From: Roseibium sp.
Lineage (GTDB): Bacteria; Pseudomonadota; Alphaproteobacteria; Rhizobiales; Stappiaceae
Length of the DNA: 64,000 nucleotides
Assembly (NCBI GenBank): GCA_017643925.1
Contig: JAEPML010000016.1
Coordinates: 59,886 to 123,885 of the forward strand
Direction of reading: 5' to 3'
The position numbers and the translations under genes are program-made. Below, piece after piece: positions 1 through 7,821 of the stretch. The notes under the pieces were generated by a model that saw only the letters and a program-made list of their open reading frames with translations, was not told where the DNA came from and made no database searches. Position 1 is the stretch's first letter. The number at the start of each line of letters is the position of its first letter.

Positions 1-516
1 CCCGACGCGCTGGTCGCGGCTGTGGGTGGCGGCTCCAACGCGATTGGCCTGTTCCACCCGTTCCTCGACGACAAGGATGTGAAGATCTACGGTGTCGAGG
101 CCGGTGGCCATGGCCTGGAGGGGGACGAGCACTGTGCATCTCTTACTGCAGGCAAGCCGGGCGTGCTGCACGGCAACCGGACTTTCCTGCTCCAGGACGA
201 CGACGGCCAGATCCTGGAAGGGCACTCCATCTCCGCAGGTCTCGACTATCCGGGCATCGGTCCGGAACACTCCTGGCTGAAGGATATCGGGCGCGTTGAA
301 TATGTGCCGGTGATGGACAAGGAGGCGCTTGACGCCTTCCAGTTGCTGACCCGCGTTGAGGGCATTATCCCGGCGCTCGAGCCGTCCCATGCTCTGGCAC
401 ATGTGGTCAAGCTGGCACCGACCATGGACAAGGACCAGATTCTGGTGATGAACCTGTGCGGACGCGGCGACAAGGATGTCTTCGCCGTTGGCCAGATGCT
501 CGGTTTCGATCTCTAG
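1..516 (+). CDS. trpB: Tryptophan synthase beta chain, C-terminal part (cut by window edge)
   Basis: The reading frame is open from base 1, so the gene starts before the window; 171 C-terminal residues are present. TrpB is a PLP enzyme that condenses indole with serine to give tryptophan, in a complex with TrpA. The visible part opens with the glycine-rich phosphate-binding stretch (VGGGSNAIG) that cradles the PLP phosphate, and continues through the conserved EPSHALAH segment and the C-terminal LNLCGRGDKD-type motif (here MNLCGRGDKD). The frame ends at TAG 514-516 and a strong hairpin terminator follows directly. trpA is not contiguous: it begins about 860 bases further on. Identification is secure from the motifs. 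Confidence 0.97.
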   Translation, partial: PDALVAAVGGGSNAIGLFHPFLDDKDVKIYGVEAGGHGLEGDEHCASLTAGKPGVLHGNRTFLLQDDDGQILEGHSISAGLDYPGIGPEHSWLKDIGRVEYVPVMDKEALDAFQLLTRVEGIIPALEPSHALAHVVKLAPTMDKDQILVMNLCGRGDKDVFAVGQMLGFDL

Positions 517-539
517 AACACAGGGCTGCACTTATGAGA

Positions 540-577
540 AAGGCCCGGCGCCAGTTCTGGCGTCGGGCCTTTTCTAT
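540..577 (+). terminator. Rho-independent terminator after trpB
   Basis: A 13-bp stem (AAGGCCCGGCGCC / GGCGTCGGGCCTT, one G-T pair) with a six-base loop is followed by TTCTATTT. It lies 24 bases after the trpB stop. The complementary strand also ends in a short T-run, so it can serve the small minus-strand gene that converges on it. It implies that trpB transcription ends before trpA. Confidence 0.85.
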
Positions 578-792
578 TTGATGGGCTTGTTTGTCAAAAC
601 GGCGTTCAGCAATTGCTGGCGGCCGCGTGCATCAAGTTTCTGCGCTTGAAGCGCAAGCACCGGATCGGTTTGGCTCTTGCCCGTTTCCGGTTGTTGAGAT
701 CGAGCCAGCCGGCCACTGTTGAGGGCTTTTACGCGTTTCCAGAGCTTCTCGCTCATGGGCAGCGGTGTTGGCTCGAAGAGTGAATGGGCCAT
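574..792 (-). CDS. Small basic hypothetical protein between trpB and trpA
   Basis: This 72-residue protein is not recognised. It is hydrophilic, rich in Lys, Arg and Gln, without a signal peptide or membrane segment. Gene status rests on an excellent Shine-Dalgarno (AAGGAG seven bases before the ATG at 792), host-like codon use and a shared terminator at its 3' end. It is transcribed towards trpB and away from the DUF1127 gene, with a 263-base divergent promoter region between them. Its position inside the normally tight trpB-trpA pair is unusual. No function is proposed. Confidence 0.6.
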   Translation of the reverse strand: MAHSLFEPTPLPMSEKLWKRVKALNSGRLARSQQPETGKSQTDPVLALQAQKLDARGRQQLLNAVLTNKPIK

Positions 793-910
793 TTTCAGCT
801 CCTTATTGTCTTCGGTTTTGCTACCCGTCTATATAAGCGCACTTTGTGCACATTTGTAAGAGGCAAAATCGCAAGGCTGCCCAGAAAGTTTTGCAGAGCA
901 AGATTGCATA

Positions 911-924
911 CTTGTGTATACAAG
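911..924. promoter_or_regulatory. Candidate operator dyad CTTGT-N4-ACAAG
   Basis: A perfect 5-bp inverted repeat with spacer GTAT lies in the divergent region 793-1055, between the small minus-strand gene and the DUF1127 gene. The TTGTNNNNACAA form resembles sites bound by dimeric repressors such as GntR-family proteins. That assignment is inference, and a dyad this short can arise by chance. Confidence 0.25.
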
Positions 925-1055
925 CCGTGCACTCAGAGCATTGCTGCAATGCAATCATGTCTGTTGTGGCAATCCGCCCGATGACTAGATTTGTCTCAGG
1001 AGTTTCGAGCAACCGTGCTCCCTGCTCCTCTCTGACATTCAGAAAGGAAGACAAA

Positions 1056-1226
1056 ATGAAATTCGATTTTTTGACCGGCTTCGTTCAGGACGTTGCAAGA
1101 GCCCGCAATGCCGCCAAGGATATGGAACGCATGAACCTGATGGGCGATACGGAACTGGCTCAGCGTGGCCTGCAGCGGAACGAAATCGCGACCTACGCAT
1201 TCAACAAGCATTTCAAGCGCCGTTGA
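1056..1226 (+). CDS. DUF1127-like small protein
   Basis: A 56-residue basic protein starts at ATG 1056 behind AGAAAGGAAG, a strong Shine-Dalgarno; a longer frame from 846 has no comparable support. The C-terminal half (MGDTELAQRGLQRNEI) fits the DUF1127 (YjiS-like) pattern, in which a short helix ending in a 'D..LA..GL.R..I' motif forms most of the protein. Some alphaproteobacterial DUF1127 proteins are reported to affect RNA metabolism or phosphate and stress responses, but nothing here shows which applies. The N-terminus is unlike the usual DUF1127 start. It lies between trpB and trpA on the same strand, 147 bases before trpA. Confidence 0.6.
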   Translation: MKFDFLTGFVQDVARARNAAKDMERMNLMGDTELAQRGLQRNEIATYAFNKHFKRR

Positions 1227-1373
1227 CAGAAACGGCGCTGTGGTGCCGTTCTTTGACGGCTTCCGGCAACAATCCGGCGTTCTTCGATTGACAGGAGCTT
1301 GTCTGCTCCCCTACACCGCTTTGGGTTCAAATTCAAAGCAAGGCCGCGACATGGGCGGCAAGGGTAGAGCTTG

Positions 1374-2207
1374 ATGACGGAAACGCGTATCGATCGCCGT
1401 TTTAAGGCCTGTGCAGATGCAGGCCGACCAGCCTTGGTGACATTTGTGACTGCAGGCGATCCTGACCTTCAAACGTCTCAAGCGGTCCTGAATGCGCTGC
1501 CCGCTGCGGGTGCAGACGTCATTGAACTCGGAATGCCCTTTTCCGATCCGATGGCCGAAGGCATCCCGATCCAGCTTGCCAATCAGCGCGCGCTTGCCGC
1601 CGGCCACACCATGGACATGACCCTGGACATGGTGCGCAACTTCCGCAAGACGGACCAGGACACGCCCATCATCCTGATGGGCTATTACAACCCCATCTAC
1701 ATCCGCGACCCCAGGAAATTCGTTCATGTTGCCAGGGACGCCGGCGTTGACGGTTTCATCATCGTCGACATTCCGGCCGAGGCGGATGACGAATTGTGCA
1801 TACCGGCGATGGATGCGGGCCTGAATTTCATTCGCCTGGCAACACCCACCACAGATGACAAGCGCCTTCCCGCTGTTCTGGCCAATACCTCCGGCTTCGT
1901 TTATTACGTTTCCGTGACAGGTATCACCGGTGCCAAGATTGCCGATACCGGCCGGGTGACGGCTGCGGTCAATCGCATCAAGAACCACACGGATCTGCCG
2001 GTTGCGGTCGGTTTCGGCGTGAAGACGGCGGATCAGGCTGCTGAAATCGGCAAGGATGCGGATGGTGTCGTGGTCGGTTCGGTGCTGGTGAATGCCATTC
2101 GCGATAGTCTGGACGAAGCAGGCAAGGCAACGGACAAAACGGTTAAGGCCGTGAGCGATGTTGTTGCTGATCTTGCGGCGGGCTGCGCGCGCGCCCGTTC
2201 TGCCTGA
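1374..2207 (+). CDS. trpA: Tryptophan synthase alpha chain
   Basis: TrpA cleaves indole-3-glycerol phosphate to indole and glyceraldehyde 3-phosphate and channels indole to TrpB. The 277-residue protein is a TIM barrel of normal length. The first catalytic acid is Glu51 in DVIELGMPFSDP. The second, Asp60 in E. coli within 'LADGP', is Glu62 here in PMAEGIP. The phosphate-binding loops VGFGVKTADQ and GVVVGSVLV are present near the C-terminus. The ATG at 1374 matches family N-termini; a TTG one codon earlier is also possible. The gene leads a trpA-accD-folC cluster, 82 bases before accD, and is separated from trpB by a terminator and two small genes. Confidence 0.95.
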   Translation: MTETRIDRRFKACADAGRPALVTFVTAGDPDLQTSQAVLNALPAAGADVIELGMPFSDPMAEGIPIQLANQRALAAGHTMDMTLDMVRNFRKTDQDTPIILMGYYNPIYIRDPRKFVHVARDAGVDGFIIVDIPAEADDELCIPAMDAGLNFIRLATPTTDDKRLPAVLANTSGFVYYVSVTGITGAKIADTGRVTAAVNRIKNHTDLPVAVGFGVKTADQAAEIGKDADGVVVGSVLVNAIRDSLDEAGKATDKTVKAVSDVVADLAAGCARARSA

Positions 2208-2289
2208 ACAGGACGCCTGTAATTGAACGTTTTTTGGCGGACCCCATATCTCCGCTATTGGCTAACTCGAGAAAACGGACACGTTTGAC

Positions 2290-3252
2290 GTGAACTGGAT
2301 CAATTCAATCGTACGCCCCAAGATCCGCGATCTTTGGAAGAAGCGCGAAGTTCCGGAAAATCTCTGGATCAAGTGCCCCGAGACCGGCGAAATGGTGTTT
2401 CACCGGGACCTTGAAGCAAATCTCTGGGTCGTTCCGAATTCCGGTCATCACATGCGCATTCCGGCGCGCAAGCGGCTTGAATCCTTTTTTGACGACGGCA
2501 AGTACACGCCTGTAGAAACACCTGAAGTCCAGGCCGACCCGCTGAAATTCCGTGACAGCAAGCGTTACACCGACCGGATGAAGGATGCCCGGTCGAAGAC
2601 AGGTGAAGAAGAAGCCATTCACGTTGCCCAGGGTGACGTCAATCGCCTGAAGTTCACGGTTGCGGTGCAGGATTTCTCCTTTGTCGGCGGATCGCTGGGC
2701 ATGGCGGTCGGCGAAGCAATTCTTGCCGGCATGTTGAAAGCGGTCGAGGACAAGACACCGTTTGTCATGTTCGCCGCATCGGGTGGTGCCCGCATGCAGG
2801 AAGGTATCCTGTCGCTGATGCAAATGCCGCGCACAACGGTTGGCATCCAGATGCTGCGCGAGGCGGGTCTGCCTTACATTGTTGTTCTGACCAACCCGAC
2901 AACCGGGGGCGTGTCGGCCTCTTATGCGATGTTGGGTGATGTGCACATCGCTGAACCGGGTGCACAGATCGGCTTTGCCGGCCGCCGCGTGATCGAGCAG
3001 ACAGTGCGTGAGCAACTGCCAGACGACTTCCAGACAGCCGAATACCTGCTTGATCATGGCATGATCGACATGGTTGTTCCGCGTCAGGAGCTCAAGGATA
3101 CGATTTCCCGTGTATGCGGCATCCTGATGAAGCGGAAAGTCGAACTTCCGAAAATGGCGCTTGAAGCTCCCAAGGAACCGACACCCGAGGACGGTGCCCC
3201 TGTCGAAGCTGCTGCCGAGGATGCCGAAAAGCAGCCCGAAGCAGCGAGCTGA
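2290..3252 (+). CDS. accD: Acetyl-CoA carboxylase carboxyltransferase beta subunit
   Basis: AccD pairs with AccA to transfer the carboxyl group from carboxybiotin to acetyl-CoA, giving malonyl-CoA for fatty acid synthesis. The 320-residue protein starts at GTG 2290 with the family N-terminus MNWI, followed by REVPENLWIKCPETGEMVF. The crotonase-fold core shows FVMFAASGGARMQEG and the oxyanion glycine region NPTTGGVSASYAM. The N-terminal zinc ribbon is degenerate: of the four E. coli cysteines only Cys29 remains, with Thr32, Val48 and Ser51 at the others. The last 35 residues are a Pro/Glu/Ala-rich tail of low complexity. The trpA-accD-folC order is common in this group. Confidence 0.97.
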   Translation: MNWINSIVRPKIRDLWKKREVPENLWIKCPETGEMVFHRDLEANLWVVPNSGHHMRIPARKRLESFFDDGKYTPVETPEVQADPLKFRDSKRYTDRMKDARSKTGEEEAIHVAQGDVNRLKFTVAVQDFSFVGGSLGMAVGEAILAGMLKAVEDKTPFVMFAASGGARMQEGILSLMQMPRTTVGIQMLREAGLPYIVVLTNPTTGGVSASYAMLGDVHIAEPGAQIGFAGRRVIEQTVREQLPDDFQTAEYLLDHGMIDMVVPRQELKDTISRVCGILMKRKVELPKMALEAPKEPTPEDGAPVEAAAEDAEKQPEAAS

Positions 3253-3390
3253 GTGCATTTCGCACACAAGACTGTCGTAATTCCGGCATTCCCACGCAAA
3301 TGACGGCCGCCTGCTTGTCAGGCGGACGGTGATCCCCTAAACGCGTTAGACAAGCGACATTCGGGACGACAGGACCCCGCGGAGGGCGCC

Positions 3391-4707
3391 TTGGATCAAA
3401 TCACGAAAATTCTGGACCGTTTGCTGGCCCTGCACCCCAAGGAGATCGACCTGTCTCTTGGGCGCATGCATCGTCTGCTGGAAGCGCTCGGATCTCCTGA
3501 AAAGCGTCTGCCGCCGGTCATTCACATTGCCGGGACAAACGGCAAGGGGTCGGTGACGGCAACCATGCGCGCCATCCTGGAAGCATCCGGCAAACGCTGT
3601 CATGTCTACACGTCGCCGCATCTTGTCTCCTTCAACGAGCGGATTCGTCTCGGCTCGAATGGTCGGTTCGTGACCGATCCCGAACTCTACGACGCGCTTC
3701 ATCGCTGCGAAGAGGCCAATGCGGGATCTGAAATCACCTTTTTCGAAATCACGACGGCTGCCGCGCTTCTCCTGTTCGCCGAACATGCCGCTGACGTGCT
3801 TCTGCTCGAAGTCGGTCTGGGTGGGCGTCTCGATGCCACCAATGTCATTGATGACCCGCTGGTCAGTGTCATCACGCCCGTTTCGATGGATCACGAGAAG
3901 TTCCTCGGCGAGGACCTTTCCGTCATCGCGGCAGAAAAGGCCGGCATCATCAAGCCGGGCGTGCCCGTGGTCTGCGCAGCCCAGGACGATGACGCCCTTC
4001 CCGTGATCGAACGGGTTGCGGCAAGAAACCGTTCGCCGTTCCAACTCTTTGGCCAGGATTTCGTAGCGCAGACGGATCAGGGCCGGATGGCCTATCAGGA
4101 CGAAAACGGACTGATCGACCTGCCCTTGCCCCAGCTCGGCGGTATGCATCAGGTCGCCAATGCGGGACTGGCAATCGCAGCTCTGGATGCGGCAGGTTTG
4201 CTGCCGGAGGAAGAAGAGATTGCCAGCGGCCTGAAAAACGTGAACTGGCCGGGCCGTCTGCAGCCGATCACCCATGGCCCGTTGCTGAGCCTGTGCCCGG
4301 AAGGTTCTGAAGTCTGGCTGGATGGCGGTCACAATCCCGGCGCCGGCGTTTCGATTGCCACATTTCTCGGAGAGCAGGAAGAACGGTCGCCTCGACCGCT
4401 CTACGTGATTGCCGGCATGCTCACGACCAAGGATCCGATCGGGTTTTTCAGACCCTTCGAGGGCCTGGTCCGTCATGTCGGCACAGTGCCGATCTCGTCG
4501 ACAACGACGGCCAGAACGCCGGATGACCTGGCTGACCTGGCCAGATGCGCCGGACTGGAAGCAACGCCGTTCCAATCTCTGGACGCGGCGCTGGCAGATG
4601 TGGCAGCTTGTGCGGAGAAAGATGGTGAACCGCCCAGAATTCTGATTTGCGGGTCACTCTACCTTGCCGGTGAAGCCCTGGCGCGAAATGGAACGCCGCC
4701 AACCTGA
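3391..4707 (+). CDS. folC: Bifunctional folylpolyglutamate synthase / dihydrofolate synthase
   Basis: FolC adds glutamate to dihydropteroate and then to folates, using ATP. The 438-residue protein is a Mur-ligase-fold enzyme with N-terminal LALHPKEIDLSLGRMHRLLEALG, the P-loop AGTNGKGSV near residue 55, the YTSPHLVSFNERI segment, and EVGLGGRLDATNVI with the Mg-site residues. A C-terminal domain with WLDGGHNPGA follows. The start is TTG 3391, preceded by GGAGGG; no in-frame ATG fits the family N-terminus as well. It is the third gene of the trpA-accD-folC series, 138 bases after accD. The next gene begins 34 bases downstream, suggesting readthrough transcription. Confidence 0.93.
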   Translation: MDQITKILDRLLALHPKEIDLSLGRMHRLLEALGSPEKRLPPVIHIAGTNGKGSVTATMRAILEASGKRCHVYTSPHLVSFNERIRLGSNGRFVTDPELYDALHRCEEANAGSEITFFEITTAAALLLFAEHAADVLLLEVGLGGRLDATNVIDDPLVSVITPVSMDHEKFLGEDLSVIAAEKAGIIKPGVPVVCAAQDDDALPVIERVAARNRSPFQLFGQDFVAQTDQGRMAYQDENGLIDLPLPQLGGMHQVANAGLAIAALDAAGLLPEEEEIASGLKNVNWPGRLQPITHGPLLSLCPEGSEVWLDGGHNPGAGVSIATFLGEQEERSPRPLYVIAGMLTTKDPIGFFRPFEGLVRHVGTVPISSTTTARTPDDLADLARCAGLEATPFQSLDAALADVAACAEKDGEPPRILICGSLYLAGEALARNGTPPT

Positions 4708-4741
4708 GCTGCCCCGGCCTCAGTTCGAGGGAGCATTGTCG

Positions 4742-6004
4742 ATGCAATGGAAATCAAAGCGACCGTTCTTGAAGACGGGATTGCTCGCTGCACTTCTGGT
4801 CGCAGCTACTCCGGCGTTGGCGCTTTCCGAACAGTACGAGACCCCTCCCGAACAGGATCCGGCCGCTGTCCTTGACGGCAAACAGCTGGGACCGGGCTAC
4901 GCAGTCCTGTCCCCGGTGCGCAGTGACGGCTTTTTGCGCATCTACGAGCTTCAGACCGATCTCGGCGTGGAACGGATCGAAGGCGACGGTCTCCTGAAAT
5001 TGCGGTTGGCCGATATCAAGGTTCTGATCGCGCTCGAAGCCCTGAAAAACGACGCGAATTTTGTCGACGGTCTGAAACAGGCCGCGATGAAGCCGGTTGA
5101 GTTTGTCGAAAGCACCGTCAAGGATCCGGTTGGCACGGCCAAGAACACGGTGTCGGGTGTCGGGCGCATGTTCGGGCGTCTGGGCAAGGGTGTCGAGGCC
5201 GCGGTCAGCGGCAAAGGTGGTTCTGCCGGTGAAATTGCCGCCTCGATCACCGGTCAGGCCCGGGCCAAACGTGAATTGGCCGTCGAGCTCGGAACGGACC
5301 CCTACACGTTCTACAAGCCGCTTGAGGAGAAACTCAACGAGACCGCCAGCGTCACGACGGCGGGCAACTGGACGGTCAGTGCCATCACGGCACTGATCCC
5401 GGGCGGCATCGTGGTCAATGCGGCGCGCACCGCCGACAATTTTCGAACCGTGATTGTCGACAGCTCGCCATCGGAACTGCAGGAACGTACCGCGGCAACT
5501 TTCCGAAATGCAGGCGTTTCCGAACAGACCATTTCCGAAATGGCAGGCAATCCATTTTACACGCTCTCGGAAAAGGCGGCGATTGCTTACCAGCTGCAGG
5601 CCATGCGCGATGTTCAGGACCTGGACCTGATTGCAGCCAAGGCCGCTGCGGCCGAAACACGGGATATTGCCTATTTCCAGCTGCGCCGCGTGGTGTTGCT
5701 GGAAACCTATAACCGGGAAGTGTCGGGGCTTAGTCAGATCAGGGAGGTCAGCGGTGTGCCGATCGCGTTGCGTCGTGATGGCCTGGCAGCGATCGTCCTG
5801 CCTCTGGACATGGTTGCCTGGACGCAGACCGTTGCACAGACCTTCTCCAACATGCATGAAGGCCTGGCCGGCCTGCCATTTCCGCCGTCCGGTGTCGATT
5901 TCCTGATCACCGGCGATCTGACACCCATGGCAGCAGAACGCATCACCGGTTTCGGTTGGGAAATCACCGGCAGCTACCCGATGCCGGCAGGACCGGTGCA
6001 TTAG
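4742..6004 (+). CDS. Exported protein of unknown function
   Basis: The protein has 420 residues from ATG 4742 (CGAGGGAG upstream). The first 27 residues form a Sec signal peptide: basic MQWKSKRPFLK, a hydrophobic core and a cleavage-like ATPALA. The mature part has a short beta-like opening (GPGYAVLSPVRSDGFLRIYEL), an amphipathic helical stretch around 130-180 with Gly/Lys-rich VSGVGRMFGRLGKGVEAA, a hydrophobic ITALIPGGIVVNAA near 235, and a compact C-terminal domain ending AERITGFGWEITG. I do not recognise a family. It follows folC by 34 bases on the same strand, so may be cotranscribed, and a REP-like palindrome follows. Periplasmic or outer-membrane location is inferred from the signal peptide only. 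Confidence 0.8.
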   Translation: MQWKSKRPFLKTGLLAALLVAATPALALSEQYETPPEQDPAAVLDGKQLGPGYAVLSPVRSDGFLRIYELQTDLGVERIEGDGLLKLRLADIKVLIALEALKNDANFVDGLKQAAMKPVEFVESTVKDPVGTAKNTVSGVGRMFGRLGKGVEAAVSGKGGSAGEIAASITGQARAKRELAVELGTDPYTFYKPLEEKLNETASVTTAGNWTVSAITALIPGGIVVNAARTADNFRTVIVDSSPSELQERTAATFRNAGVSEQTISEMAGNPFYTLSEKAAIAYQLQAMRDVQDLDLIAAKAAAAETRDIAYFQLRRVVLLETYNREVSGLSQIREVSGVPIALRRDGLAAIVLPLDMVAWTQTVAQTFSNMHEGLAGLPFPPSGVDFLITGDLTPMAAERITGFGWEITGSYPMPAGPVH

Positions 6005-6039
6005 GCGGAGGGAAACATCCGCTTTGGCAAGGCAAATTG

Positions 6040-6157
6040 CGTCATCCCGGCCAGGCGAAGCGTGAGCCGGGGCCGGAGAGCCCGAGAGAGGCTTGTCTGG
6101 CCTTAAAGCTGTGGCTCGCCGGCCCCGGATCCTCGCGCTGCTCCGTCCAGGGTGACG
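6040..6157. repeat. REP-like interrupted palindrome
   Basis: The sequence opens CGTCATCCCGGCCAGGCGAAGC and closes with an imperfect complement ending CCGTCCAGGGTGACG. An inner arm pair, GGGGCCGG / CCGGCCCC, lies around 6069 and 6119. The whole can fold into one long hairpin with a central loop of about 45 bases. This build ('CGTCAnCC..GG ... CC.GGGTGACG') is typical of repetitive extragenic palindromes in alphaproteobacteria. It sits between the ends of two convergent genes, where it could also limit readthrough. A related half-copy may lie near 54,700-54,733. Confidence 0.65.
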
Positions 6158-6221
6158 AACGAAAGGGAATCACATCCCCGCAAGCTGCGTTGGAAACGAA
6201 ACGGTGAGGAAAGCAGGCTTT

Positions 6222-7139
6222 TCAAACACATTCCAGCACCGGCCCCGATAACCCGCTTTCCCATCCCAGGATGGCGCGCTTGCGGGTGAGGCCCCAGTGA
6301 TAGCCACCGAGTTTGCCGCCTTTCGCCAGAACCCTGTGACAGGGTACGACGAAGGAAATCGGGTTGCGGCCAACGGCTGTTCCGACGGCGCGTGAAGCAT
6401 TGGGGTTGCCGATGCTGGCGGCGATGTCCGAGTAGGTGGTCGCCTGTCCCATCGGGATCCTCAAAAGGGTCTGCCAGACCCGGATTTCGAAGTCTGTCCC
6501 GATCATGACGATGTTCAGGGGTTGGTCTTGCTGCCAGTTCCGTGGGTCGAAAACATGCCGGGCATATCCAGCGGTGGTTTCCTGCTCTTGAAGGAATTCG
6601 GCCGCCGGCCAACGACGGCACATGTCGTCGAGTGCGGAAGCTTCTTCACCCGGATCGGCAAAACCGAGACCTGCCAGGCCCTTGTCGGTCGCCATGACCA
6701 GAACCTGCCCGAACGGGGACGGATGAAATCCGTAGATGATCTTCAATCCTCCGCCACGATTGCGATAGTCGCCCGGTGTCATTGCCTCATGGGTGACGAA
6801 CAGGTCGTGCAATCGTCCGGACCCCGAAAGACCGACCTCGTAGGTTGCATCCAAAACGCTCGCGGAATCCCGCAAGAGCGCCTTGGCATGGTCAAGGGTG
6901 ATGGCCTGGAGGAACTGCTTCGGGGTCAAGCCCGCCCAGCGCGAAAACACGCGCTGCAACTGGATCGGCTGCAGTCCGGCTTCCCTTGCCAGCTGTTCCA
7001 GGGTTGGCTGGTCACGCCAGTCTTTCGTGATCCGCTCCAGGGTCTGGCGAACGACCGCGTAATTTTCGGCAGCTTCCGCGCCAACGGCGAGGGGTTTCGG
7101 ATCGGACGTCAGGCTGGTCAGGTCGAGCGGTTTGGTCAT
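6222..7139 (-). CDS. AraC-type HTH / methylated-DNA-[protein]-cysteine S-methyltransferase fusion (Ada-like)
   Basis: The 305-residue protein joins an AraC-type DNA-binding domain (about residues 25-120, with LEQLAREAGLQPIQLQRVFSRW and the second helix-turn-helix) to an O6-alkylguanine-DNA alkyltransferase domain (about 135-300). The alkyl-acceptor motif PCHRV is intact, preceded by NPISFVV and followed by GGYHWGLTRKRAIL. It repairs O6-methylguanine by stoichiometric methyl transfer to the Cys. The N-terminal zinc-cysteine domain of E. coli Ada is absent, so sensing of methylphosphotriesters is not expected. It is a stand-alone gene, convergent with the upstream exported-protein gene across the REP-like element. 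Confidence 0.92.
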   Translation of the reverse strand: MTKPLDLTSLTSDPKPLAVGAEAAENYAVVRQTLERITKDWRDQPTLEQLAREAGLQPIQLQRVFSRWAGLTPKQFLQAITLDHAKALLRDSASVLDATYEVGLSGSGRLHDLFVTHEAMTPGDYRNRGGGLKIIYGFHPSPFGQVLVMATDKGLAGLGFADPGEEASALDDMCRRWPAAEFLQEQETTAGYARHVFDPRNWQQDQPLNIVMIGTDFEIRVWQTLLRIPMGQATTYSDIAASIGNPNASRAVGTAVGRNPISFVVPCHRVLAKGGKLGGYHWGLTRKRAILGWESGLSGPVLECV

Positions 7140-7231
7140 TGGTCAGGCTTTGTCAGTTTGGTCCTGTCTGATCGTAGACCCGCTTGAGGTCTGATGCGAC
7201 CCGATTTGCGAGTCGTCGCTTGAAATTGGCT

Positions 7232-7693
7232 CTAGCCAAGAATGTCCTTGAATTCACTGGCGGACGCCGCCGGACCCTTGCGTGTATTCAAGAGAAGATT
7301 GGTCTCGGTCCCGGTGATGCCTTCGATCAGCCTGATGCGGTTCAAGGCGTCGTCAAAAGCGGCAAGATCCCGCGTCGCGATATCAAGAACCAGGTCCCAC
7401 TTGCCGTTGGTTGAGTGAATGGCGCGCACTTCGGTCATGGCTCCGAGGGCGCGAATGACAGGTTCGGTGTTGTGGCCGTCGACCACCACCAGCGTCACCG
7501 CGCGAATGGGCAGGTCCCGCCAGTCGTCGCGCAAGACGGCCGTAAAGCCCAGGATCTCTCCGGACCCCACCAGCTTCTCCATGCGCGTGCGCACCGTAGC
7601 GCGGGACACTTTCAGGTCACTTGCCAAATCGGACACCGAGCGTCGCCCATCATGCCTTAGAAGCGAGACCAGACGTAGATCCAGATCATCCAT
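7232..7693 (-). CDS. Lrp/AsnC-family regulator divergent from arginase
   Basis: The 153-residue protein has an N-terminal winged helix-turn-helix (DDLDLRLVSLLRHDGRRSVSDLASDLKVSRATVRTRMEKL) and a C-terminal RAM ligand-binding domain. It is transcribed divergently from the arginase and ornithine cyclodeaminase genes, separated by 128 bases that hold two short dyads. By analogy with Lrp-type regulators beside arginine/ornithine catabolic genes, it probably activates rocF-ocd in response to arginine or ornithine and controls itself; that ligand is inference. A second Lrp-type gene occurs at 39,826-40,242 with a different neighbour. Confidence 0.88.
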   Translation of the reverse strand: MDDLDLRLVSLLRHDGRRSVSDLASDLKVSRATVRTRMEKLVGSGEILGFTAVLRDDWRDLPIRAVTLVVVDGHNTEPVIRALGAMTEVRAIHSTNGKWDLVLDIATRDLAAFDDALNRIRLIEGITGTETNLLLNTRKGPAASASEFKDILG

Positions 7694-7717
7694 GTTCTCA
7701 TTCCGGAAAGTTCAACT

Positions 7718-7753
7718 TATCAAAATGATATAATTAACTGAACATTTGATCAA
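7718..7753. promoter_or_regulatory. Candidate Lrp operator region
   Basis: In the divergent Lrp-arginase spacer, two short perfect dyads lie in an AT-rich tract: TATCA-AAA-TGATA at 7718-7730 and TTGATCAA at 7746-7753. Their centres are about 26 bases apart. AT-rich degenerate dyads in phased arrays are typical of Lrp/AsnC sites. The match is by position and composition, not by a defined consensus. Confidence 0.4.
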
Positions 7754-7821
7754 GTGACCGGATTTACTCCGCCACCGCGTTTCGGGACAATTTCCTCAAC
7801 ACGGTTCAGGCGGAGGACAAC

